Origin: Paracoccus sp. TOH
GTDB taxonomy: Bacteria > Pseudomonadota > Alphaproteobacteria > Rhodobacterales > Rhodobacteraceae
Length of the DNA stretch: 64,000 nt
Assembly (NCBI RefSeq): GCF_030388245.1
Contig: NZ_CP098360.1
Location: 1,944,501 to 2,008,500, forward strand
Direction: 5' to 3'
Shown in pieces: positions 26,616-35,901 of the stretch. A program made the translations under genes and the position numbers. How positions within the stretch are numbered: position 1 is the first letter of the stretch; each line of letters begins with the position of its first letter. Below the pieces are notes generated by a model that was not told the origin of the DNA, ran no database searches, and saw nothing but the letters and a program-made list of their open reading frames with translations.

Positions 26616-26963
26616 TTACTGGCCCAGCGCGTGCCAGACGCCGCCGACACCGTCCCCCGCCATGTCGCCGGCCTTCTTGTCGCCGGCGAAGTAATAGGCG
26701 GGCTTGCCATCCAGCGCCCATTGCCGGCTTCCGTCCGTGCGCTCGACCATGGTCCAGCCCTCGGGTTTCGTCTCGCCCTGCTGCGCCAGATAGGGCGGCC
26801 ATTTCACCGCGCAATCCTCGTAGCAGGCGGATTTCCCGCCGACATCCTTGTCGAAGCTGTAAAGCGTCATTCCGTTGTCGCCGGTCGCGACGCCCTGCGC
26901 CTGCGCCGCGCCAAAGGGCAGCAGGACCATGCCCGCCGCCAGCCAGCCATAAACCCGTTTCAT
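26616..26963 (-). CDS. COG4315-type secreted protein (Yx(F/W/Y)xxD repeat family)
   Basis: A 115-residue exported protein. The signal peptide 'MKRVYGWLAAGMVLLPFGAAQA' is followed by 'GMTLYSFDKDVGGKSACYEDCAVKWPPYLA', the hallmark of COG4315/DUF-type proteins of unknown function, with two Cys that could form a disulfide, and 'RQWALDGKPAYYFAGDKKAGD'. GGGAGGT precedes the start. It is convergent with puuD, ten bases from the puuD stop, so it is a separate transcript. Confidence 0.85.
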   Translation of the reverse strand: MKRVYGWLAAGMVLLPFGAAQAQGVATGDNGMTLYSFDKDVGGKSACYEDCAVKWPPYLAQQGETKPEGWTMVERTDGSRQWALDGKPAYYFAGDKKAGDMAGDGVGGVWHALGQ

Positions 26964-27102
26964 GATCGACCTCCCTGCCCCGCAAGGCATCTGGCGGCCG
27001 TTTCGGATTGCGCACCAAGATCGGACGCAGTCCCGGCGGCCGTGATGCATTCTGGACCCGCGGCGTTTCGCCGTCGCTTCACATTTCAGCGACGGCCGGG
27101 CG

Positions 27103-27999
27103 TCACGCGAACACCCCCCGCGTCTCGCGCGCGATGAAATCGGCGAACAGCCGCACCTTGGGATCCTGCAGGCGCCGGTGCGGGGTCAGCACCCCGAACT
27201 GCGAGGGGATCGGCGGATAATCCGGCAGCACCTCGACCAGCCGGCCCGCAGCCAGATGCTCGGCCACCTCGTAGCGGGGGCGGTTGACGATGCCCCGGCC
27301 CCCCAGCGCCCAGCTGCTCAGCACGTCGCCGTCGTCGGCATCGAACTTGCCGTTCACCAGCAGCTTCTGCGGCCCCTCGGGGGTCTGCAGCACCCAGTAA
27401 TATTCCGGGCTGCGCGGATAGCGCAGCAGCAGGCAGTTATGCGCGGTCAGATCCTCGGGGCGCTCGGGGCGGCCGTGCTCGTCCAGATAGGCCCGGGTCG
27501 CCACCAGCGCGCGCCGGCATTCCGCGATGCGTCGCCATTTCAGCGCCGAATCCTGCGGCTCGCCCAGGAAGAAGGCCAGGTCGATGCCGTCGGCGATGAT
27601 GTCCACGTTGCGGTCCGACAGCCGCAGCCGCACCTCGACGCCGGAATATTCGTCGCAGAATTTCGGCACCAAGGGCGCGATCAGCCGCCGCCCCAGCCCC
27701 AAAGGCGCCGTCACCCGCAGGGCGCCATGCGGCATGCCGGAAAAGCCCGACACCACCGCCTCGGCCTCGTCCAGCGTCTCGATCACCCGGCGGGCATTGT
27801 CGTAGAAGGCCCGCCCCACCTCGGTCGGCACCAGCTTGCGGGTGGTGCGGTTCAGCAGCCGCACGCCGTAGCGCGTCTCCAGATCCTTGATCCGGTTCGA
27901 GGCGACGGCCGGCGACATGCGCAGGTCGCGCCCGCCTGCGGTGATCGAGCCCAGTTCGACCACGCGGACAAAAACCCGTAGACTTTCAAGATATGGCAT
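27103..27999 (-). CDS. LysR family transcriptional regulator
   Basis: A 298-residue LTTR of the CrgA-like group. The N-terminal wHTH is 'LRVFVRVVELGSITAGGRDLRMSPAVASNRIKDLETRYGVRLLNRTTRKLVPTEVG', followed by a periplasmic-binding-like effector domain. It is divergent from xdhABC-guaD with 117 nt between the starts, so it is the natural candidate regulator of purine degradation, perhaps sensing a purine intermediate (inference). A CTTTCAAG/TGAAAG repeat set lies in the intergenic region. Confidence 0.9.
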   Translation of the reverse strand: MPYLESLRVFVRVVELGSITAGGRDLRMSPAVASNRIKDLETRYGVRLLNRTTRKLVPTEVGRAFYDNARRVIETLDEAEAVVSGFSGMPHGALRVTAPLGLGRRLIAPLVPKFCDEYSGVEVRLRLSDRNVDIIADGIDLAFFLGEPQDSALKWRRIAECRRALVATRAYLDEHGRPERPEDLTAHNCLLLRYPRSPEYYWVLQTPEGPQKLLVNGKFDADDGDVLSSWALGGRGIVNRPRYEVAEHLAAGRLVEVLPDYPPIPSQFGVLTPHRRLQDPKVRLFADFIARETRGVFA

Positions 28000-28014
28000 G
28001 GATTCAACCCGCCT

Positions 28015-28035
28015 CTTTCAAGGAATCGCTGAAAG
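28015..28035. promoter_or_regulatory. Candidate LysR operator upstream of xdhA
   Basis: CTTTCA and TGAAAG form an inverted repeat with a 9-nt spacer (28015-28035). A second direct copy of CTTTCAAG lies at 27983-27990, inside the first codons of the LysR gene. Two half-sites near a divergent LTTR promoter are typical, though the exact T-N11-A form is not met. Confidence 0.45.
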
Positions 28036-28116
28036 TCTTATGCTCAATCCGAGATTTCGCAAAGAGCAATTCGCATCTAGGCTTTTCCCATACCCAGCCA
28101 TCCGAGCGAGGACCGA

Positions 28117-29562
28117 ATGGGCCAAGAATTGCGCTTTCTTCTGAACAATACCGAGATCCGCCTGACCGAGGCGGGCTCGCGCGACACGCTGCTGGACTTC
28201 CTGCGGCTGAACCGTCGCCTCACCGGCACCAAGGAGGGCTGCGCCGAAGGCGATTGCGGCGCCTGCACCGTGCTGGTCGGCCGCCTGCACCAGGGCCGGC
28301 TGCATTACGAGCCGATCAATGCCTGCATCCGCTTCCTGGCCTCGTGCCACGGCTGCCATGTCGTCACCGTCGAGCATCTGCGCGGCGCCGATGGCGGGCT
28401 GCACCCGGTCCAGGCGGCCATGGTCGAGCATCACGGCAGCCAATGCGGCTTCTGCACGCCGGGCTTCGTCATGGCGCTTTACGGGTTGTGGATGCAGAAC
28501 CCGCAGCCCGACATGCTGGCCATCGAGACGGCGCTGCAGGGCAATCTCTGCCGCTGCACCGGCTACGAACCGATCGTGAAAGCCGCCTTCGCCGCCTCGG
28601 AAGCCGGCGGGCAGCACATGGACGCGCTGGCCGTCGAGCGCGACCGCGTCACCGCCGCGTTGCAGGCCATCCCGGCCGAACGGGTCGAAGTTTCGCGCGG
28701 CGAGGACCGCGCCATCCTGCCGGCCGATGCCGCCGACCTGGCGCAGGTGCTGGCCGAGAACCCCAAGGCCACCATCGTCGCAGGCGCCACCGATGTGGGC
28801 CTGTGGGTGACGAAATTCCTGCGCGACATCTCTCCCGCTGTGTTCATCGGCCATCTGCAGGATCTCAAGCAGATCGAGCTCGCAGAGGGCCGCGTCACCA
28901 TCGGCGCCGGCGTGACCTATACCGAGTTCGAGCCCTTCCTGCGCGAACATTTCCCCGAAGCGGTGGATTACTGGCTGCGCATCGGCGGCTGGCAGGTCCG
29001 CAATGCCGGCACCATCGGCGGCAATGTCGCGAACGGCTCGCCCATCGGCGAGACGCCGCCCCTGCTGATCGCGCTGGGGGCCACGCTGCGGCTGCGCGGC
29101 GCCGAGGGCGCGCGGGAATTGCCCATCGAGGACTACTTCATCGAATACGGCAAGCAGGACCGCCGCCCCGGCGAGTTCGTGGAAGCGATCACCGTGCCGC
29201 TGAAGGGCAAGGCGCGCATCGCCGCCTACAAGGTCAGCAAGCGCCACCATGCCGACATCACCGCCTCGGCCGCCGCCTTCCGGGTCGAGACCGACGGCGC
29301 CACCATCATCGACGCCCGCGTCGCCTTCGGCGGCATGGCCGCGACGCCGAAACGCGCCACCCAGGCCGAGGCGGCGCTGAAGGGCCAGCCCTTCACTGCC
29401 GAGACCTTCGAGGCCGCGGCCAAGGCCGTCGCCAATGACTTCCAGCCGCTCAGCGACTGGCGGGCCAGCAAGGAATATCGCCAGCAACTCGCCGCCAATT
29501 TCTTCCGCCGCTTCTGGCTTGAACAGTCCGGCGCGGAACACCGCCTGAGGAGGGTCGAATGA
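28117..29562 (+). CDS. xdhA: Xanthine dehydrogenase small subunit (2Fe-2S and FAD)
   Basis: A 481-residue subunit that carries electrons from the molybdenum site to NAD+. The plant-ferredoxin-type cluster lies in 'KEGCAEGDCGACTVLVG', the second 2Fe-2S domain in 'GSQCGFCTPGFVMALYGLW' and 'QGNLCRCTGYEPIV', and the FAD domain from about residue 190 ('TIVAGATDVGLWVTKFLRD', 'VRNAGTIGGNVANGSPIGETPPLLIALGA'). Overlaps xdhB by four bases (ATGA). First gene of xdhABC-guaD, divergent from the LysR regulator. Confidence 0.96.
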   Translation: MGQELRFLLNNTEIRLTEAGSRDTLLDFLRLNRRLTGTKEGCAEGDCGACTVLVGRLHQGRLHYEPINACIRFLASCHGCHVVTVEHLRGADGGLHPVQAAMVEHHGSQCGFCTPGFVMALYGLWMQNPQPDMLAIETALQGNLCRCTGYEPIVKAAFAASEAGGQHMDALAVERDRVTAALQAIPAERVEVSRGEDRAILPADAADLAQVLAENPKATIVAGATDVGLWVTKFLRDISPAVFIGHLQDLKQIELAEGRVTIGAGVTYTEFEPFLREHFPEAVDYWLRIGGWQVRNAGTIGGNVANGSPIGETPPLLIALGATLRLRGAEGARELPIEDYFIEYGKQDRRPGEFVEAITVPLKGKARIAAYKVSKRHHADITASAAAFRVETDGATIIDARVAFGGMAATPKRATQAEAALKGQPFTAETFEAAAKAVANDFQPLSDWRASKEYRQQLAANFFRRFWLEQSGAEHRLRRVE

Positions 29563-31871
29563 AACAGGACGTCTTCGTCAAGGGCGCCGCCCATACGCCC
29601 ATCATCCACGATTCCGCCATCAAGCACGTCACCGGCAGCGCCGATTACACCGACGACCTGATGGAGCCGGTCGGCACGCTGCACGGCTATCTGGGGCTGT
29701 CCTCGGTCGCGCATGGCCGGATCACGGCGATGGACCTCGACGCGGTGCGCAAGGCGCCGGGCGTCCATGCGGTGCTGACGGCCGACGACATCCCGGGCGA
29801 GAACGACATCAGCCCGACCGGGCTGCATGACGAGCCGGTCTTCGCCTTCCCCGAGGTGCAGTTCGTCGGCCAGCCGATCTTTGCCGTGGTGGCCGAGACC
29901 CGCGACCAGGCCCGCCGCGCCTGCCAGCTGGCCCGGGTGGAATACGAGGAACTGCCCTTTGCCATCGACGCGATCAGCGCCCGCGACGCCGGCATGGGCT
30001 ATGTCACCAAGCCGCTGAAGCTCAAGCGCGGCGACATGGCCGAAATGGACCGCGCGCCCCGCCACCTTTCCGGTCGGCTGACCGTCGGCGGGCAGGAGCA
30101 TTTCTACCTGGAAAGCCAGATCGCCTTCGCCATCCCGGGCGAGGATGACGAAGTGATCGTCAACACCTCGACCCAGCACCCCAGCGAGGTGCAGCACATG
30201 GTCGCCCATGTGCTGGGCGTGCCGTCGAACGCGGTGGTGGTGAACGTGCGCCGCATGGGCGGCGGCTTCGGCGGCAAGGAATCGCAGATGAACGGCTTCT
30301 GCGCCATCGCCGCCCTGGCCGCGAAGACGCTGAAGCGCGCCGTCAAGATCCGCCCCGACCGCGACGACGATTTCCAGATCACCGGCAAGCGCCACGATTT
30401 CGTCATCGACTACGCGGTGGGCTATGACGAGACCGGCAAGATTCACGCCGTCGATGCCGATTTCTATGCCCGCTGCGGCTTTTCCTCGGACCTGTCCGGC
30501 CCGGTGACCGACCGGGCGCTGTTCCATGCCGACAACGCCTATTACTATCCGGCGGTCGAGCTGCGCAGCCATCCGATGAAGACCAACACCTGCTCGAACA
30601 CCGCCTTCCGCGGCTTCGGCGGCCCGCAAGGGGTGGTGATGGCCGAGCGCATCGTCGAGGATATCGCCTATCAGCTCGGCCGCGACCCGCTGGAGATCCG
30701 CAAGCTGAACCTCTACGAAAACGGCCAGCTCACCCCCTATCACCAGGAGGTCGAGGACCAGATCCTGCCGCGCATCTTCGAGGAGCTGGAGGCCAGCAGC
30801 GACTATCACGCCCGCCGCCAGGCGGTGCTGGACTGGAACGCGCGCGCCGAACGCGAAGGCGGCGCCATCCGCAAGGGCATCGCCCTGACCCCAGTCAAGT
30901 TCGGCATCAGCTTCACCGCGACCTGGTACAACCAGGCCGGCGCGCTGATCCACATCTATTCCGACGGCTCGATCCACCTGAACCACGGCGGCACCGAGAT
31001 GGGCCAGGGCCTGAACACCAAGGTGGCGCAGGTCGTGGCCGAGGCGCTGGGGGTCAGCATCGACCGCATCCGCATCACCAAGACCACGACCGAGAAGGTG
31101 CCCAACACCTCGGCCACCGCCGCCTCCTCGGGCTCGGACCTGAACGGCATGGCGGCGCTGGACGCCTGCCGCCAGCTGATCGAGCGGCTGACCGGCTTCG
31201 CCGCCGAGGCCAGGGGCGTGCCGCCGGAACTGGTCAGCATCGGCGAGACGGTGCAGATCGGCAGCGAGAACATGCCCTTCGCCGATTTCATCAAGACCGC
31301 CTATCTGGCCCGCATCCAGCTTTCGGCGGCCGGCTTCTACAAGACGCCCAAGATCCACTGGAACCGCGACACCGGACAGGGCCGGCCGTTCTATTACTTC
31401 GCCTATGGCGCCGCCTGTTCCGAAGTCTCTGTCGACACGCTGACCGGCGAATATGTCATCGAGCGCGCCGACGTGCTGCATGACGTGGGCCGCAGCCTGA
31501 ATCCCGCACTCGACAAGGGCCAGGTCGAGGGCGCCTTCGTGCAGGGCACCGGCTGGCTGACCAGCGAGGAACTCTGGTGGGACCAGAAGGGCCGGCTGCG
31601 CACCCACGCCCCCTCGACCTACAAGATCCCGCTGGCCTCGGACCGACCCAAGGTCTTCAACGTCGCGTTGGCCGACTGGTCGGTGAACCGCGAGGCGACG
31701 ATCAAGCGCTCGAAAGCGGTGGGCGAGCCGCCCTTCATGCTGGGCATCTCGGTCTTCCAGGCGCTGAACATGGCCGTGGCCTCGTTCAACGGCTACCGCG
31801 AAAACCCGCGCATCGACGCGCCCGCCACTCCCGAGCGCGTGCTGATGGCGATCGAGCGGCTGCGGCCATGA
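29559..31871 (+). CDS. xdhB: Xanthine dehydrogenase molybdopterin-binding subunit
   Basis: A 770-residue catalytic subunit converting hypoxanthine/xanthine to urate. Moco-contacting motifs are 'MGGGFGGKESQMNGF' and 'NTAFRGFGGPQGVVMAERI', with 'NHGGTEMGQGLNTKVAQVVAEALG' and, near the C-terminus, 'SKAVGEPPFMLGISVFQA' carrying the catalytic Glu. Length and order match bacterial XdhB. Overlaps xdhC by four bases. Confidence 0.97.
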   Translation: MKQDVFVKGAAHTPIIHDSAIKHVTGSADYTDDLMEPVGTLHGYLGLSSVAHGRITAMDLDAVRKAPGVHAVLTADDIPGENDISPTGLHDEPVFAFPEVQFVGQPIFAVVAETRDQARRACQLARVEYEELPFAIDAISARDAGMGYVTKPLKLKRGDMAEMDRAPRHLSGRLTVGGQEHFYLESQIAFAIPGEDDEVIVNTSTQHPSEVQHMVAHVLGVPSNAVVVNVRRMGGGFGGKESQMNGFCAIAALAAKTLKRAVKIRPDRDDDFQITGKRHDFVIDYAVGYDETGKIHAVDADFYARCGFSSDLSGPVTDRALFHADNAYYYPAVELRSHPMKTNTCSNTAFRGFGGPQGVVMAERIVEDIAYQLGRDPLEIRKLNLYENGQLTPYHQEVEDQILPRIFEELEASSDYHARRQAVLDWNARAEREGGAIRKGIALTPVKFGISFTATWYNQAGALIHIYSDGSIHLNHGGTEMGQGLNTKVAQVVAEALGVSIDRIRITKTTTEKVPNTSATAASSGSDLNGMAALDACRQLIERLTGFAAEARGVPPELVSIGETVQIGSENMPFADFIKTAYLARIQLSAAGFYKTPKIHWNRDTGQGRPFYYFAYGAACSEVSVDTLTGEYVIERADVLHDVGRSLNPALDKGQVEGAFVQGTGWLTSEELWWDQKGRLRTHAPSTYKIPLASDRPKVFNVALADWSVNREATIKRSKAVGEPPFMLGISVFQALNMAVASFNGYRENPRIDAPATPERVLMAIERLRP

Positions 31872-32611
31872 TCCGGGTCGAGATCACCCGCACGCGCGGC
31901 TCGTCGCCGCGCGAGAAAGGGGCGGCGATGTTCGTCACCCCCGAGGGTCTGACCGGCACCATCGGCGGCGGGCAACTGGAATACATGGCCATCGACCGCG
32001 CCCGGCAGATGCTGGCGCGCGGCGAAGCCGCCGCCCGCATGGACGTGCCCCTGGGCCCCGAGATCGGCCAATGCTGCGGCGGAAGGGTCGAACTTTCCCT
32101 GACCCGCGTGGCCGAGGCCCCCGCCGGCCCCGAATATCCGCAGGTGCTGATCTTCGGCGCCGGCCATGTCGGCCGGGCGCTTTCCAAGGCCCTGGCGCTG
32201 CTGCCGCTGCGCCCGATCCTGATCGACCAGCGCGCCGCCGAACTGGCGCAAGCCACAGGCGAGACCCGCCTGACCCCCCTGCCCGAGGCCGAGATCCGCC
32301 AGGCATCCTTCGGCACCAGCCACATCATCGTCACCCATGACCACGCGCTGGACTTCCTGCTGGCGGCCGAGGCGCTGCGCCGCCTGGACGCCCCCTATAT
32401 CGGCATGATCGGCAGCCGGACGAAACTGACGCAGTTCCGCCGCTTCGCCCGCGCCCAGGGGCTCGACACCGACCGGCTGACCTGCCCCATCGGCGCCGGC
32501 TATTCGCGCGACAAGCGCCCCGAGGTCATCGCCGCCTTCACCGCCGCCGAGATCATCGGCCGCCTGACCCAGACCATTTCTTCGTTGAACAAATACCCAT
32601 GCGACAGCTGA
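31868..32611 (+). CDS. xdhC: Xanthine dehydrogenase accessory protein (molybdenum cofactor insertion)
   Basis: A 247-residue XdhC that binds and delivers sulfurated molybdenum cofactor to XdhB. 'ITRTRGSSPREKGAAMFVTPEGLTGTIGGGQLEYMAIDRAR' and 'GQCCGGRVELSL' belong to the N-terminal domain, 'QVLIFGAGHVGRALSKALALLPLRPILIDQR' to the Rossmann domain, and 'YIGMIGSRTKLTQFRRFAR' with 'CPIGAGYSRDKRPEVIAAFTAAEIIG' to the C-terminus. Translationally coupled to xdhB; its end overlaps guaD by 13 nt. Confidence 0.95.
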   Translation: MIRVEITRTRGSSPREKGAAMFVTPEGLTGTIGGGQLEYMAIDRARQMLARGEAAARMDVPLGPEIGQCCGGRVELSLTRVAEAPAGPEYPQVLIFGAGHVGRALSKALALLPLRPILIDQRAAELAQATGETRLTPLPEAEIRQASFGTSHIIVTHDHALDFLLAAEALRRLDAPYIGMIGSRTKLTQFRRFARAQGLDTDRLTCPIGAGYSRDKRPEVIAAFTAAEIIGRLTQTISSLNKYPCDS

Positions 32612-33876
32612 TCCGGGGGCGCACGCTCTCCTTCCACGCCGACCCCGCCGAGGCCGAGAACGCCTTCACCTATCACGAGGATGGCGCCATCGTCACCGAG
32701 AACGGCAAGATCGCCGCCATCGGCGATTACGCCAGCCTGCGCGACCCCGCCCTGCCGGAGATCGACCACCGGCCGCACCTGATCCTGCCGGGCTTCATCG
32801 ACACCCATATCCATTTCCCGCAGGTGCAGGTGATCGCCAGCTGGGGGGCGCAGCTTCTCGACTGGCTCAACACCTATACCTTCCCCGAGGAATCGCGCTT
32901 CGCCCAACAGGGCCACGCGCCGGCCATGGCCGAAAGGTTTCTCGACCTGCTTCTCCAGCACGGCACCACCACCGCCGTCGCCTTCTGCTCGGTGCATCCG
33001 CAATCGGCCGAGGCGCTGTTCCAGGCCGCCGAGGCGCGGGGCATGGCGATGATCGCCGGCAAGGTGATGATGGACCGCAACGCCCCCGAGGCGGTGCTGG
33101 ACACCCCGCAACAGGGCTATGACGACAGCAAGCGGCTGATCGAGACATGGCACCGCCGCGGCCGCCAGCGCTATGCCATCACCCCGCGCTTCGCCATCAC
33201 CTCGACGCCCGCGCAGATGGCGATGACCGGGCAACTGGTGCGCGAGCATCCCGATTGCCACATCCAGACGCATCTGTCGGAAAACAGGGACGAGATCGCC
33301 TTCACCCTCAGCCTTTATCCGCAGGCGCGCGACTATCTCGACATCTACGAGACCTACGGGCTCCTGTCCGAGAAGCTGCTGCTCGGCCATTCCATCCATC
33401 TGGAACCGCGCGAGATCGCCCGCATGGCCGAGACCGGCTCGCGCGCGGTGTTCTGTCCGACCTCGAACCTGTTCCTCGGCTCGGGCCTTTTCGACGAGGC
33501 GGGGCTGCGTGCGGCGGGCGTGGTCAGCGGCATCGCCACCGATGTCGGCGGCGGCACCAGCTATTCCATGCTGCAGACCCTGAACGAGGGCTACAAGATC
33601 CTGCAGTTGCGCGGCCAGAAACTGCACCCGTTCGCGGCCTTCCACTGGGTCACGCGCGGCAATGCGCTGGCGCTCGGCATGGCCGACAGCATCGGTACGC
33701 TGGACCCCGGCACCGATGCCGATCTGGTGGTGCTCGACAGCCGGGCCACGGCGGCGATGGCGCTGCGCATGGAGCGCGCCGAAACGCTGACCGAAGAGCT
33801 TTTCATCCTGCAGATCCTCGGCGACGACCGCGCCATCGCCCAGACCTATGTGGCGGGAAGGCCCATGCTGGGGTGA
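32599..33876 (+). CDS. guaD: Guanine deaminase
   Basis: A 425-residue zinc amidohydrolase converting guanine to xanthine, the substrate of the adjacent XdhAB. 'LILPGFIDTHIHFPQVQVIASWGAQLLDWLNTYTFPEESRF' contains the HxH motif and the guanine-deaminase-specific segment; 'GKVMMDRNAPEAVLDT', 'IQTHLSENRDEI', 'LLGHSIHL' and 'VSGIATDVGGGTSYSML' supply the remaining metal and substrate residues. It starts inside the end of xdhC, so the two are coupled. End of the purine cluster in this window. Confidence 0.96.
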   Translation: MRQLIRGRTLSFHADPAEAENAFTYHEDGAIVTENGKIAAIGDYASLRDPALPEIDHRPHLILPGFIDTHIHFPQVQVIASWGAQLLDWLNTYTFPEESRFAQQGHAPAMAERFLDLLLQHGTTTAVAFCSVHPQSAEALFQAAEARGMAMIAGKVMMDRNAPEAVLDTPQQGYDDSKRLIETWHRRGRQRYAITPRFAITSTPAQMAMTGQLVREHPDCHIQTHLSENRDEIAFTLSLYPQARDYLDIYETYGLLSEKLLLGHSIHLEPREIARMAETGSRAVFCPTSNLFLGSGLFDEAGLRAAGVVSGIATDVGGGTSYSMLQTLNEGYKILQLRGQKLHPFAAFHWVTRGNALALGMADSIGTLDPGTDADLVVLDSRATAAMALRMERAETLTEELFILQILGDDRAIAQTYVAGRPMLG

Positions 33877-33950
33877 GGTGGCAGTAGCTGCTGCCAAAAA
33901 AGGGGAAGCCTGCGCAAGGGCCTCAAGGGGAATTTCTCCGGCGGGCTGAT

Positions 33951-34377
33951 CTACACCAGCAGATCGGCCGCATCGCTGCGATCGCAGATGCGCGCGCTTC
34001 GGCCCGCCGGGACGATTCCGCCCGCATCAAGCCGGAGGCTTTCCCAGTCCTTGCGCACCCTGATCCCCAAGTTGCGAAAACTGATGAAGCGGTCGTGAAA
34101 TTCCTGCCGGTCTGTCGCCGTCAACCGCACCTGATCACCGCCACGCGGTCTGCGGATCCGGCGGACGGGTAAGCCCATCCGCCGGATGAACGCCGCCAGT
34201 TCCGCAGTGCGCAACCCTTGAGAAGTGGCGAAGACAGCCAGCGAAATCGCCTCGCCCTGCTGTCCGACATGGCCGAAATTGATCAGCACCGAGGCAAACC
34301 CGGAGCCGTTCGATCACCTCGGGAACCGTCAGCTTCAGCCTTGATGCGGCCTCCGTCAGGCTGCACCAGCCATGCAT
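33951..34377 (-). pseudogene. Decayed gene with helix-turn-helix-like fragments
   Basis: Two overlapping minus-strand frames look like parts of one broken protein: 'MHGWCSLTEAASRLKLTVPEVIERLRV' (from 34377) and, after a frameshift near 34290, 'FGHVGQQGEAISLAVFATSQGL...' to 33951, with 'DRQEFHDRFISFRNLG' like a domain that follows MerR- or TniQ-type HTHs. Possible remains continue upstream to about 34560 in a third frame. I cannot name the parent family. The remnant marks an accessory junction between guaD and the next ABC transporter; the rest of the 860-nt gap shows no intact gene. Confidence 0.45.
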
Positions 34378-34737
34378 CGCGACATAGCATCACTCCACCG
34401 CTGCGCCGCGAACGGATCCCAGCGGCCATGCGCGGCTTCTTTCACCAGGTTCGCATCGCGCCAGAAAGGCCCCGGACCATAAGGCCAGCGCCTCGCCATC
34501 AGCAATGTAGGGATCTCGTTGACAGGAAGGCCCACTCATTGCCGGATATCAGGTTGCGCGCCAAGATCTTCTTCCACCAGAGATGATCTGGAAGCACAGG
34601 CCGCCGACCGGGGGAATCCCTTTCGTCGACACGGCCCGACATTGCCGCGGTTCATCAAGATTTTACAGAACGACTACGCTGCTGTCATGCCGCCGCTGCA
34701 TCAGTCGCGCCGAACCGACAGGAAAGGACCGCGCGGC

Positions 34738-35901
34738 ATGACGGGTTTGCGGCTGTCGAACATCGGCAAGAGCTATGGCGACACCAGGGTTCTGTCGGGT
34801 ATCGACCTTGACATCGCGGCAGGCGAATTCGTGGCCGTGCTTGGCCCCTCGGGCTGCGGAAAGACCACACTGCTGCGGCTGGTTGCAGGCTTTGATCGAC
34901 CCGATGAAGGCAGCATCGCTTTGGGCGACCGGCAGGTGGCGGGCGGACATGTCATGGTGCCGCCCGAAGGGCGCGGCATCGGCATCGTGTTTCAGAATTA
35001 CGCGCTGTGGCCGCACATGTCGGTGGCGGAAAATGTCGGCTACGCGCTGAAGGTGGCGCGGCTGCCCCGGGCCGAATGCGAGGCGCGGGTGGCCCGCGCG
35101 CTCGCCACGGTCGATCTGGCGCCCTTGGCCGGCCGTCGCCCGGCGGATCTGTCGGGCGGGCAGCGCCAGCGGGTGGCGCTGGCGCGCTGCCTGGCTGCCG
35201 GTTCGGATCTGGTGCTGCTGGATGAGCCGCTTGCCAATCTGGATGTGCATCTGCGCGCCGCGATGGAAGACGAGTTCCACCGCTTCCACCGCGAAAGCGG
35301 GGCGACGCTGGTCTATATCACCCACGACCAGTCCGAGGCGATGGCCCTGGCCGACCGTATCGCGGTGATGGACAAGGGCCGCCTGCTGCAATGCGCCAGC
35401 CCCCGGCAACTGTATCGCGAGCCTGCCGACGCCACGGTGGCAGGCTTCATCGGTGGCGGGCTGGTGCTGCCGGTCGAGGGGCTGCGGCCCATGGCGGGCG
35501 GGCTTGCCATGGCCGATCTTTTGGGAACGCGCGTCCGGCTGCGCTGCCATGCCGGGGAAACCGCCCGGCCGTTGGCCATGGCCTCCACCCATCCTGCCGA
35601 TATCCAGCCTGCCCATCCGGGCGAAGCCGGCATTCCCGCCCGTGTCATCGCCCGCAGCTATCGCGGCGGCAGTTGGTCCTATGAACTGCGTCCAGAGACG
35701 GATCCGTCCCTTCGGCTGCCCATGGTGCTGCCCGACGCGGCCGCCCCGCCCGAACCGGGCGCGCGCCTTGATCTGGCATTCCGCGACCTCTGGGCGATTC
35801 CGCTTCCCGGCACCTCTGATCCCGGCGCCGCGCCGGGCCATTCCTCCTCCTCCTCCTCCACCACCACCACGCATCCTACGGAGCAATTCCAATGCGCATG
35901 A
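34738..35901 (+). CDS. ABC transporter ATP-binding protein, Fe3+/phospho-compound (AfuC/FbpC) type
   Basis: A 387-residue CUT/POTA-type ATPase. Walker A 'GPSGCGKTTLLRLVAG', Q-loop 'FQNYALWPHMSVAENVGYAL', signature 'LSGGQRQRVALARCLA', Walker B 'LVLLDEPLANLD' and 'YITHDQSEAMALADRI' are intact. A C-terminal TOBE-like regulatory domain follows (residues about 240-365). The last 20 residues are low complexity, six Ser then four Thr, encoded by (TCC)6(ACC)3ACG. ATG 34738 follows AGGAAAGGA. It overlaps the binding-protein gene by 10 nt. Start of a five-gene unit ending in a phosphatase. Confidence 0.9.
   Translation: MTGLRLSNIGKSYGDTRVLSGIDLDIAAGEFVAVLGPSGCGKTTLLRLVAGFDRPDEGSIALGDRQVAGGHVMVPPEGRGIGIVFQNYALWPHMSVAENVGYALKVARLPRAECEARVARALATVDLAPLAGRRPADLSGGQRQRVALARCLAAGSDLVLLDEPLANLDVHLRAAMEDEFHRFHRESGATLVYITHDQSEAMALADRIAVMDKGRLLQCASPRQLYREPADATVAGFIGGGLVLPVEGLRPMAGGLAMADLLGTRVRLRCHAGETARPLAMASTHPADIQPAHPGEAGIPARVIARSYRGGSWSYELRPETDPSLRLPMVLPDAAAPPEPGARLDLAFRDLWAIPLPGTSDPGAAPGHSSSSSSTTTTHPTEQFQCA
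35821..35871 (+). repeat. Perfect 17-nt palindrome and trinucleotide tract at the end of the ATPase gene
   Basis: CCCGGCGCCGCGCCGGG (35821-35837) is a perfect inverted repeat; (TCC)6 followed by (ACC)3ACG runs from 35842 to 35871. Both are inside the coding sequence, about 20-70 nt before the binding-protein start, so the hairpin could affect that start's translation. Confidence 0.6.

Noticed and set aside
34661..34688. Pho box upstream of the importer operon
   Set aside because: Only one unit (CTGTCAT) is exact; the units expected 11 and 22 nt upstream match poorly, so I mention it only as a weak hint.
35842..35871. TCC/ACC trinucleotide tract as a phase-variation switch
   Set aside because: Changes in a three-base repeat keep the frame, so it cannot switch the gene on and off; it only varies a disordered Ser/Thr tail.
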